From: Cloacimonetes bacterium UBA5284
GTDB lineage: Bacteria; Cloacimonadota; Cloacimonadia; Cloacimonadales; Cloacimonadaceae
DNA length: 30,627 nucleotides
NCBI GenBank assembly: GCA_002410505.1
Contig: DHSO01000002.1
Location: 1 to 30,627, forward strand
Direction of reading: 5' to 3'
Part shown: positions 24,590 through 30,582 of the stretch, in pieces
How positions within the stretch are numbered: position 1 is the stretch's first letter
How the letters are laid out: the number at the start of each line of letters is the position of its first letter
Program-made: the position numbers and the translations under genes
Notes under the pieces: generated by a model
The model's database searches: none
Told to the model about the DNA's origin: nothing
Seen by the model: only the letters and a program-made list of their open reading frames with translations

Positions 24590-25576
24590 TTAGGGAACTT
24601 CGATTTCATCCAGTATGCGGCTGATGATCTCCTCGCTTTTTATCTCTTCGGCTTCAGCCTCATAGGATAGCACTATTCTATGGCGCAACACATCCTTTCC
24701 GATGGCCTTGATATCGTCCGGGATCACGTAGGCACGCCCTTCCAGATAGGCGTGAGCCTTTGCCGCCCGAGCCAGATTGATGCTGGCCCTGGGACTGGCC
24801 CCAAAACTGATCAGGGGGCTTAATGTGCTCAAGCGGGGATAGCGTTCCGGATGCCGGGTAGCCATCACCAGATGCAGAATGTAGTCATTCAATTTATCCT
24901 CCATAAACACCGTATGCATCACTTCCCGCATCTGCATAATCTGCACCGGCGTAAGCACCGGACGGATGTCTATGGGTTTGGGATCCACCATCAACTGCAT
25001 GATCCGGCGCTCCTCATCCATCGATGGATAGCGAATGATCAGCTTCAGCATAAAGCGATCAACCTGGGCTTCCGGCAAGGGGTAGGTGCCTTCCTGTTCG
25101 ATGGGATTTTGGGTGGCCATCACAAAGAAGGGTCTGGGCAAAGCTTCACTGTGGTCTCCGATGGTAACCTGACGTTCCTGCATAGCCTCCAAGAGCGCGG
25201 ATTGCACTTTGGATGGTGCCCGGTTAATCTCGTCTGCCAGGATGAAATTGGCAAAGATCGGTCCTTTTTTGGGGCTGAATTCCGCCGTTTTCTGGTTAAA
25301 TATCAAAGTGCCGGTGATGTCTGCCGGTAAAAGATCAGGGGTAAATTGGATGCGGGCAAAACTCGCGTCCAGACTGGCAGCGAGACTGCTCACGATCAAG
25401 GTCTTAGCCAAACCCGGAACTCCCTCGATTAACACATGTCCATCTGCCAGGATCGCGATCAACAAACGGCTGATGATGGCATCCTGGCCTATCACCGCTT
25501 TCCCTATCTCCTGACGTACATCTCTCAGAGCCAAAGAGCTCTCTTCCACTTTCTCACGAATTTCTTCGATTAACAC
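24590..25576 (-). CDS. moxR: MoxR-family AAA+ ATPase
   Basis: A 328-residue ATPase starting with GTG behind a GGGGG site. Motifs: Walker A GVPGLAKT (52-59), Walker B with ILADEINRAPSKVQSALLEA, sensor 1 in FFVMATQNPIEQEGTYPLPE, arginine-finger region VDRFMLKL, and a C-terminal lid domain with the FGASPRASINLARAAKA motif. MoxR proteins act as chaperone-like ATPases for VWA-domain partners, here BatA, BatB and DUF58 encoded downstream. It is the first gene of the operon; the terminator of rpmB lies just upstream, so its promoter should be in 25577-25610 or transcription should read through. Confidence 0.95.
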   Translation of the reverse strand: MLIEEIREKVEESSLALRDVRQEIGKAVIGQDAIISRLLIAILADGHVLIEGVPGLAKTLIVSSLAASLDASFARIQFTPDLLPADITGTLIFNQKTAEFSPKKGPIFANFILADEINRAPSKVQSALLEAMQERQVTIGDHSEALPRPFFVMATQNPIEQEGTYPLPEAQVDRFMLKLIIRYPSMDEERRIMQLMVDPKPIDIRPVLTPVQIMQMREVMHTVFMEDKLNDYILHLVMATRHPERYPRLSTLSPLISFGASPRASINLARAAKAHAYLEGRAYVIPDDIKAIGKDVLRHRIVLSYEAEAEEIKSEEIISRILDEIEVP

Positions 25577-25609
25577 ATAACCCCCATATCGGCTAAATTT
25601 CCAAACATT

Positions 25610-25641
25610 AAAAAAGGGAACCCGGATTCACCGCAATTCCC
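25610..25641 (-). terminator. Terminator after rpmB
   Basis: On the minus strand GGGAA pairs with TTCCC, and an inner CGG/CCG pair closes the loop. Six T follow (25615-25610). It lies about 39 bases after the rpmB stop and ahead of moxR, so it separates the ribosomal gene from the Bat operon. Confidence 0.75.
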
Positions 25642-25679
25642 GATTATAAAAAAAGCTCTTATGCGCGTTTAGAAGTATC

Positions 25680-25877
25680 TTATCTGGATACGGCTTTACG
25701 GACTTTATTTGCTTTTAGGCAAGAGCTACAGACCTTTATACGCTTGGTACCACCGTCCATAATAGCGCGGATTTCGTGTAAGTTTGGATAGAAACGACGC
25801 TTGGTGGCATTCACCGCGTGCGAGCGATGATTACCTACCTGAGCAGTCTTTCCACAGATATCGCATATCTTTGACAT
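25680..25877 (-). CDS. rpmB: 50S ribosomal protein L28
   Basis: A 65-residue ribosomal protein starting MSKICDICGKTAQVGNHRSH. It keeps both CxxC pairs (Cys5/Cys8 and Cys50/Cys53), so this is the zinc-binding (C+) form of bL28. The start at 25877 is preferred; the frame stays open to 25940, but the extra residues do not belong to L28, and AGGGACGG lies before the chosen ATG. L28 is often next to L33 (rpmG); here it stands alone between a kinase and the Bat operon. It has its own terminator. Confidence 0.96.
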   Translation of the reverse strand: MSKICDICGKTAQVGNHRSHAVNATKRRFYPNLHEIRAIMDGGTKRIKVCSSCLKANKVRKAVSR

Positions 25878-25912
25878 GATAAACCGTCCCTTAAATTTAT
25901 GTTTTGAGTGCC

Positions 25913-25940
25913 AAATTATTTCGGGCCTTATTTTTGACAA
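25913..25940 (-). promoter_or_regulatory. Possible promoter for rpmB
   Basis: On the minus strand TTGTCA (25940-25935), a 16-base spacer and TAATTT (25918-25913) form a moderate sigma-70-like match, 35 bases before the L28 start. The -10 fits poorly, so the call is tentative. Confidence 0.3.
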
Positions 25941-25945
25941 GCCTT

Positions 25946-27061
25946 TTATTTTATGCTCTGCGGAATCCTGATATCAAAACGACTGCCACCCTGTTCCAAA
26001 GCTATGTATTCCAGGCGGCCCCGATGTTCTTGTACCAGCTTACGACAGATCGGCAGTCCCAAGCCGGTTCCATATTGCTTGCCTTCGGATACAAAGGGCT
26101 CAAAGAGCTTGTCTCGAATCGCCGGAGGCACTCCCGGACCATCATCGATCACACTGATCTGCAACCATCCCGAGGCCGAAGAAGCACTCAGCTTGATCTC
26201 GCCGTCGTTTTTCATGGCTTCACTGGAATTCTTGATCAGATTCATCAATACCCTGCGGATCTTACTTTCGTCGAAGTGCACATAATCCTTCACCTTATTC
26301 TCGGTTACAAAGCGGATATTACGCCCTTTCAAGGTGGATTCGTTTATCTCTTTGAGTTCATCAAAGAAATCGCTGATATTCACTTTCTGAATCAAAGGAC
26401 TGCTCTCCACACCCCGAGCAAAATCCAGAATCTCACGCACCAATTGGTCGATCAATCTGGTCTGTTTCACGATGCTTTGGCTAAATTCACTGCTGCCGGG
26501 GAAGAGATTCTCGATCAGCTGCGCGGTTAACACGATCACGGTCAGGGGAGTTTTGAGATCGTGTATGATCTTACTGGCCGCCATCCCGATTGCCATCAAG
26601 CGGTTCTTGCTGATCATTTCGTCCATCAGGCTGGCAAAACGCTCGTTTGTATCTCTCAGGCGTCCGGAAAGAGTCTGCATCAGATTGAACATCACCTCCG
26701 GATGCTTGAACGAGATCCTTAAAAATAAGTCTTTGGGGATCAAAAGCAGCTCCACATCCTCGGTGGCAACCACTGTCGCGCTGCGGGCTTCATCGTTGAT
26801 AATCCCCATCTCACCGAAAAACTCTCCCGGTTCCAAGGTGGTAAGATCGGCCGAAGGAGTTTCGAGATTTTTGAGACCCTTGCTGATCTTCACCTTACCC
26901 TTACAGATAAAATACAGGTTGTCGGCAGTATCGTGCTCCGAGATAATCTGGGCGCCCTTTACATACTTCACTCGCTGCAAATCCGGCGAGAATTCGTCTA
27001 TCTCGGCTTCGGTCATTCCTCTGAAGATACCCACTGTATCGCAAGCGTCTTTATTCGTCAT
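25946..27061 (-). CDS. Histidine kinase with cyclic-nucleotide-binding-type sensor domain
   Basis: A 371-residue soluble kinase. Residues about 12-125 form a CRP/cNMP-binding-type beta-barrel whose phosphate cassette region reads GEFFGEMGIINDEARSATV, keeping the Glu and the Arg-Ser-Ala used by ligand-binding members. Next are a HisKA helix with IIHDLKTPLTV (phospho-acceptor about His167), an N box (RRVLMNLIKNSSEAM), a G1 box (VIDDGPGVPP) and a G2 box (YGTGLGLPICRKL). There is no membrane helix, so the signal is cytoplasmic. A GGGGGAAGG site precedes the ATG. No response regulator lies next to it. It could control rpmB or genes elsewhere; the partner is unknown. Confidence 0.92.
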   Translation of the reverse strand: MTNKDACDTVGIFRGMTEAEIDEFSPDLQRVKYVKGAQIISEHDTADNLYFICKGKVKISKGLKNLETPSADLTTLEPGEFFGEMGIINDEARSATVVATEDVELLLIPKDLFLRISFKHPEVMFNLMQTLSGRLRDTNERFASLMDEMISKNRLMAIGMAASKIIHDLKTPLTVIVLTAQLIENLFPGSSEFSQSIVKQTRLIDQLVREILDFARGVESSPLIQKVNISDFFDELKEINESTLKGRNIRFVTENKVKDYVHFDESKIRRVLMNLIKNSSEAMKNDGEIKLSASSASGWLQISVIDDGPGVPPAIRDKLFEPFVSEGKQYGTGLGLPICRKLVQEHRGRLEYIALEQGGSRFDIRIPQSIK

Positions 27062-27488
27062 CCTTCCCCCTTGGGTTATGGAAATTATTCTTTGTAAGTA
27101 AGCTTCCCAAGCAATGGCATTTCTGTCAAGCTAATTTAGGAAAAGCTCACATCCCCCGCGTCTATACAGGGAATAAGCCCCGCCTGTGCTTTGTCCGATT
27201 GCCACTGCATATGAGAATATGACTCCGGATAATAAGGCAAAGCAGAAGCGAAAAACTTCAGTTGACCATTTCAGATGTTTTCTCATTAGTCCCAATGCCA
27301 TCCTCGGTTGTACTCACCCCATCTTCCCCATATCCATCATCATGCTCCAGTATCAAGCTCTTCCGGCTCAATCGATTTTCAAGAATGCTATCTACATATT
27401 TAAAAGCTTGTCAATCAGTACGTTGCACAGAAATAGCCAGGAAATTTTCCCCTATTCATCCTCTTTACAAGGCGTTCATCAGCTCTCT

Positions 27489-27537
27489 ATCAAGCCTTCA
27501 TCAAGCGTTAATAATTAACGCTTGATGAAGGCTTGAT
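27489..27537. repeat. 49-bp perfect palindrome
   Basis: Arms of 24 bases pair perfectly about a single central base at 27513. The right arm contains AACGCTTGATGAAGGCTTGA. An outer pair of 10-base arms (GCGTTCATCA at 27472-27481 and TGATGAACGC at 27534-27543) extends the symmetry. With no T tract and essentially no loop it is a poor terminator and fits better a binding site for a dimeric protein or a cruciform. Confidence 0.9.
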
Positions 27538-27551
27538 GAACGCTTGATTAA
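27519..27551 (+). repeat. Three tandem 11-bp units, CGCTTGATGAA type
   Basis: The units are CGCTTGATGAA, GGCTTGATGAA and CGCTTGATTAA, with no spacer. The opposite arm of the palindrome carries the same unit family in inverted order with more changes. An 11-base period is about one helical turn, so bound proteins would sit on one face of the DNA. Confidence 0.85.
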
Positions 27552-27599
27552 CACTGTCGACAGAGCATGACCAACGGCTTTGAAAAACATATTTGCATA

Positions 27600-27632
27600 G
27601 TGATTACATTGTGATTACATTGTGATTACATT
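27600..27632 (+). repeat. Three perfect tandem copies of GTGATTACATT
   Basis: Three identical 11-base units, head to tail. The period equals that of the unrelated array 50 bases upstream. They lie about 95 bases before the start of the small membrane-protein gene, in the position of an upstream operator or iteron-like site. Confidence 0.9.
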
Positions 27633-27693
27633 CCTGATAGTCAATTCAAAGATCCAGATCATCTTAGTATTGATTATGATCAAGATGGGTTTC

Positions 27694-27730
27694 TATGCAG
27701 AGCGCAACAAATATTAAGGAGTAGTAATGA
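27694..27730 (+). repeat. 37-bp shared translation leader, copy 1
   Basis: The block starts TATGCAGAGCGCAACAA, contains the AAGGAG ribosome binding site, and ends with the start codon plus one base (ATGA). The same block, split by an IS1380 element, precedes the gene at 29800-30213 (28143-28164 plus 29789-29803). After removal of the element the two copies match at 36 of 37 positions. Confidence 0.88.
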
Positions 27731-27933
27731 TTACTAATATCAAAAAACGTTTATACTTGGTTCTATCACTTATCCCTTATTGTGTTGGCAGTTGGATTAT
27801 TTTTGACAGATTAGGGAAAATAATCGCTGTAGCTGTCTCTTTGATGATAATCGGAGCCCTGCTTGCTTTTCACACCGATTTAATGTTTAAAAATAAGCAG
27901 GATAGAAAAGAATCAGACAAAGAAGTTAGATAA
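27727..27933 (+). CDS. Small two-helix membrane protein
   Basis: A 68-residue protein of unknown family. Two hydrophobic helices (about 9-26 and 29-48) are followed by a charged Lys/Asp/Glu-rich tail (KNKQDRKESDKEVR). AAGGAG lies five bases before the ATG and belongs to the shared 37-bp leader, which supports real translation. Nothing in the sequence shows a biochemical function. Its place in a repeat- and IS-rich stretch suggests accessory DNA. Confidence 0.6.
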   Translation: MITNIKKRLYLVLSLIPYCVGSWIIFDRLGKIIAVAVSLMIIGALLAFHTDLMFKNKQDRKESDKEVR

Positions 27934-28164
27934 TGAGTTAATCCTGATTTAATAAACATTATCCAAGCAGGATTACTGATTAAAGTTTTGTGCTTTCACC
28001 AACAATTAAGTATCTTTCGGTGAGAGTTATATCTTTGGCATGATATTATCGTTTATTGTGGTATGGTAAGTGTCTTATTAAGGAACCCTATCATCAGGTT
28101 TAAGCATATTGGCCGTATCAAATCTGCAGAATAATTTCCTGATATGCAGAGCGCAACAAATAAT
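27934..28164. other. Spacer between the small gene and the IS1380 element
   Basis: No gene is seen. The region is AT-rich. Its last 22 bases (28143-28164) are the first part of leader copy 2, interrupted by the IS element. I looked for integron attC core sites here and found no acceptable pair. Confidence 0.5.
28143..28164 (+). repeat. Shared leader, copy 2, left part (interrupted)
   Basis: TATGCAGAGCGCAACAA plus ATAAT, the last five bases being the target duplication of the IS1380 element. The rest of the leader resumes beyond the element, after the second ATAAT, at 29789. Confidence 0.88.
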
Positions 28165-28181
28165 CCCAAATAATGCAGTAG
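28165..28181 (+). repeat. IS1380 terminal inverted repeat (transposase 3' side)
   Basis: CCCAAATAATGCAGTAG, paired with the repeat at 29767-29783. The two mismatches are at positions 5 and 6. Confidence 0.9.
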
Positions 28182-28190
28182 GATTTTCAG

Positions 28191-28208
28191 AGTCCCTGTT
28201 TTGGGACT
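28191..28208 (-). terminator. Hairpin just past the transposase gene
   Basis: AGTCCC and GGGACT pair around a 6-base loop inside the element's left end, downstream of the minus-strand transposase stop. There is no clear T tract, so it may block incoming transcription or shape the end rather than terminate strongly. Confidence 0.45.
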
Positions 28209-28264
28209 GATTTTGAGTTAATTTCGAGGGTGTTTTAAGTTACACCAAACACATTTGATTCAGT

Positions 28265-29674
28265 TCATGCCACCTCCTCATTCTCAACTGCAATGCAGTA
28301 GAAAGTTAGCTTCAGATCTCTAAGTCTATCAAGTGCTTCTGTGAACTTTGTTTGCCTTTTAGGGTTAGACAGCCCCAACCTCAGGACGTCATCCCTACCA
28401 TCCTTTCCTAAAAGGGCAGGAATAACCAGGTATTCCATCCTGATGGTGCGTAATTTTCTGTCCTTATTATTAGTATGCAGAACCTGTTTGATTAGCACTG
28501 TCACGAGGTTATGAAGGATCAGGCAGATCGTCATCAAAACCGCTTCAGTAGCCCAGAAGCTCTTCATGTTGTAAGCTGAGAGGCCAAAGCCATCCTTCAG
28601 GTTTTCGATGATGTTCTCAACATTAGCCCTGGGCCGATAATAGCACCAGATATCGTAAGGGGTATCTGTATTGTTGTTTGTGATATAAAGAGAATGGCGA
28701 TATTCTTTGCCATAGTCCTCGTCCTTGAAGAGGCTAAGTTGCTTGCCGGTAGCTTTCGGACGCCTTTGGATCTCCTGACGGACAACGATATAGCGTCGCT
28801 CACCTCCCCAGCTTTCGTTTAGGTGTGAGTATGTGAATTCGCCGACTTCGATTCCATCATCGACACGTGTCCATTCGGTCTGATAGTAAACTATCTTCTG
28901 GAAAAACTGGTGAATGGGAACTGCAATCACGTACTCAATCCCGTCTTCCTCAAGTTTGAGGATGAACTCCCGGTCATAATAGCCACTGTCTGCCAACACC
29001 CTTTCTATCTCGATATCTCTGATAAAGCCCCTGGTTTGGGCATAGAATTCAACAATACCATTGGCAGAGCGGGTATTACCTGAGCGATTCCAAAAGTTGA
29101 CCGTGTAACCACTTCCCAAAAAAGCCAGCTGCGGATGATTTGAAGGTCTGCCACGCTTGGCGGGATTGTAGCCTTTCTTAGCTCCTTCTTGATTTCCATA
29201 ACGCGTAATGACAGTGGAATCAAAGCGTAGTGTGTCTCGCTCGATATTGGCATAATCAAGCAAGGGACGCAAGAAATGCTGGCTGATGTTCTGCAGAAGC
29301 GTCTCGGTAAGCGACCTGCGGTTGTACTTGTTCCAATATCTGGTTATACCGGTGGATGATTTGACTAGACGCTTCACTCCAAAACAACGCTCGAATATCT
29401 TTATCCCATTCTCCATGTAGTTGATATGTGAGAACTTGGTTCCGCCATTGAGAACCGAGATAAACAGCGATACTAGCTTCGAATACACCCCGGTTGAGTT
29501 ATTGGAGTACTCCTGGACTGGATAAATCTTCTCGACCAGTTCCCTGAATCCAATCTTATCGAAATACCTTGAAAATAGCGCTGCAGTTCCACCCCACGAA
29601 GTGATCAATTTTGGGCTAAACTCAATTTTGACTTGACCCTTTTTCAGTCTCTTATTTGAATGACTAGGTTGCAT
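28265..29674 (-). CDS. IS1380-family DDE transposase
   Basis: A 469-residue transposase with an RNase H-like fold. The catalytic triad is visible: Asp152 in LRFDSTV, Asp229 in VLADSGYYD and Glu353 in NVENIIENLK, with the long beta-rich insertion between the second Asp and the Glu that typifies this family. I start it at 29674 (MQPSHSNKRLKKG), where GGAG lies four bases upstream; ATG at 29686 adds four residues. The frame stays open to 29818, but that would run outside the element. No frameshift or stop interrupts it, so it looks intact and possibly active. Confidence 0.94.
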   Translation of the reverse strand: MQPSHSNKRLKKGQVKIEFSPKLITSWGGTAALFSRYFDKIGFRELVEKIYPVQEYSNNSTGVYSKLVSLFISVLNGGTKFSHINYMENGIKIFERCFGVKRLVKSSTGITRYWNKYNRRSLTETLLQNISQHFLRPLLDYANIERDTLRFDSTVITRYGNQEGAKKGYNPAKRGRPSNHPQLAFLGSGYTVNFWNRSGNTRSANGIVEFYAQTRGFIRDIEIERVLADSGYYDREFILKLEEDGIEYVIAVPIHQFFQKIVYYQTEWTRVDDGIEVGEFTYSHLNESWGGERRYIVVRQEIQRRPKATGKQLSLFKDEDYGKEYRHSLYITNNNTDTPYDIWCYYRPRANVENIIENLKDGFGLSAYNMKSFWATEAVLMTICLILHNLVTVLIKQVLHTNNKDRKLRTIRMEYLVIPALLGKDGRDDVLRLGLSNPKRQTKFTEALDRLRDLKLTFYCIAVENEEVA

Positions 29675-29766
29675 ATTATTCTCCATCCTTGATTTGGTTT
29701 TGTGAATGATCTCAAATCTATGGTACTGGGGAATATATGCAACACTTTTCTTCTTAGGTAGGGTCT

Positions 29767-29783
29767 CTACTGCATTAACTGGG
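29767..29783 (-). repeat. IS1380 terminal inverted repeat (transposase 5' side)
   Basis: Read on the minus strand this is CCCAGTTAATGCAGTAG. It begins the element on the side upstream of the transposase gene and is followed outside by the duplicated ATAAT. Confidence 0.9.
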
Positions 29784-29788
29784 ATAAT

Positions 29789-29803
29789 AAGGAGTAGTAA
29801 TGA
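29789..29803 (+). repeat. Shared leader, copy 2, right part
   Basis: AAGGAGTAGTAATGA carries the ribosome binding site and start codon of the next gene and is identical to 27716-27730. Its upstream half now lies across the IS1380 element at 28143-28164. Confidence 0.88.
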
Positions 29804-30213
29804 ACTACCAATTAGCACAATTCATTGTTAGTATATTTGTTGCCATAGGCACCGTTGGGTCCGTTGCGATTTCTCTTTGGTTTGCAATTCACTCCAGAAA
29901 AGAAAGAGCCAAGATAGCAATTAGCTCGATTATTGCCATGAACACACACGAGAGATACATTAATGTAAGTATTGTGAACACAGGTTCGATAGATTTTCGA
30001 CTCAGTCACATCTACTTCCATATCAACAATTTGACAATAATGCCGACACCAGTACAGTTTTATCAACCTTTACCTGATGATAAAGCGCCAATTCCTCCTG
30101 GAGGTAGAGTGAATAGCCTTTTGTTTATGTTGGCATTCGATGCGTACATTGAAAACAAACAATCTATAACTCCAGAACAAGCTGTGCAACACCTTAAGAA
30201 TATAGTGGATTAG
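29800..30213 (+). CDS. Small membrane-anchored protein cut off from its leader by IS1380
   Basis: A 137-residue protein of unknown family. One N-terminal membrane helix (about 7-29) is followed by a soluble, probably beta-rich domain (about 36-120, with YINVSIVNTGSIDFRLSHIY and IPPGGRVNSLLF, suggestive of an Ig-like or beta-sandwich fold) and a short helical C-terminus. The ribosome binding site AAGGAG is intact, but the IS1380 element sits 16 bases before the ATG, so native transcription is probably lost or replaced. It shares its leader, not its coding sequence, with the gene at 27727. Confidence 0.62.
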   Translation: MNYQLAQFIVSIFVAIGTVGSVAISLWFAIHSRKERAKIAISSIIAMNTHERYINVSIVNTGSIDFRLSHIYFHINNLTIMPTPVQFYQPLPDDKAPIPPGGRVNSLLFMLAFDAYIENKQSITPEQAVQHLKNIVD

Positions 30214-30288
30214 ATTTTTAGGACAGCCCAATAAGGTGTACTTGACATTAAGAAACCGATGAAGAAAGTACGACCGTGGGAGGTTCAA

Positions 30289-30582
30289 ATGAAAAAGCGC
30301 AGCACTTACAGCGGTAAGTTTAAGAGCAAGGTTGCCCTTGCGGCAATCGAGGGCAGAAAGACAATAGCGGAGTTGGCGTCTGAGTTTTCGTTGCATCCGA
30401 ATCAGATCAGTCAGTGGAAGAGCCAGTTGTTAGCAAGATCAGAGGAAATCTTTACGGATAAACGAAAAAGAGATAAGGAAGATAATGCTCAGCTAATAGA
30501 TGAGTTATACAAGCAAATAGGCCAGCTAAAAGTAGAATTAGACTGGCTGAAAAAAAAATCTGGGATCATCGGTAAGAGCTAA
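30289..30582 (+). CDS. IS3-family transposase subunit OrfA
   Basis: A 97-residue DNA-binding subunit: a helix-turn-helix (about 20-45: IAELASEFSLHPNQISQWKS) and a C-terminal leucine-zipper-like helix (about 65-88: LIDELYKQIGQLKVELDWL). The start at 30289 is chosen for GGGAGG five bases upstream; an ATG at 30259 would add ten residues without a site. It ends just after a run of nine A (30550-30558), the usual place for programmed slippage into orfB. Confidence 0.92.
   Translation: MKKRSTYSGKFKSKVALAAIEGRKTIAELASEFSLHPNQISQWKSQLLARSEEIFTDKRKRDKEDNAQLIDELYKQIGQLKVELDWLKKKSGIIGKS

Larger units (their letters stand above)
27062..27726. other. Intergenic region with phased 11-bp repeats
   Basis: About 665 bases without a supported gene; the plus-strand frame at 27186-27518 has no ribosome binding site and no recognisable features and ends inside the palindrome. 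The region holds a 49-bp palindrome (27489-27537), tandem 11-bp units (27519-27551), a 10-bp palindrome CTGTCGACAG (27554-27563), a triple 11-bp repeat (27600-27632) and the leader of the following small gene. It marks the change from core genes to the mobile-element-rich end of the window. Confidence 0.6.
28165..29783 (-). mobile_element. Complete IS1380-family insertion sequence, 1619 bp
   Basis: The ends are CCCAAATAATGCAGTAG (28165-28181) and its imperfect complement (29767-29783), matching 15 of 17. They are flanked by a 5-base direct duplication ATAAT (28160-28164 and 29784-29788). A single transposase gene fills the element. Removing the element and one ATAAT restores a copy of the leader at 27694-27730, which independently confirms the ends. 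Length, terminal bases and duplication size fit the IS1380 family. Confidence 0.93.

Noticed and set aside
25899..25914. Second sigma-54 site (TGGCACTC) upstream of rpmB
   Set aside because: The -24 half is present, but there is no GC pair at the -12 position with correct spacing.
27101..27129. Sigma-70 promoter for the histidine kinase
   Set aside because: A perfect TTGACA is present on the minus strand at 27129-27124, but no acceptable -10 element lies 16-18 bases downstream.
27186..27518. Plus-strand 110-residue open frame between the kinase and the small membrane gene
   Set aside because: No ribosome binding site, no recognisable features, and its end lies inside the palindromic array.
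27519..27632. CRISPR array
   Set aside because: Units are 11 bases, directly tandem and without spacers, and there are no cas genes.
27694..28164. Integron attC site or gene-cassette array
   Set aside because: The shared leader suggested cassettes, but I found no RYYYAAC/GTTRRRY core pair or long imperfect palindrome between the genes, and no integrase is visible.
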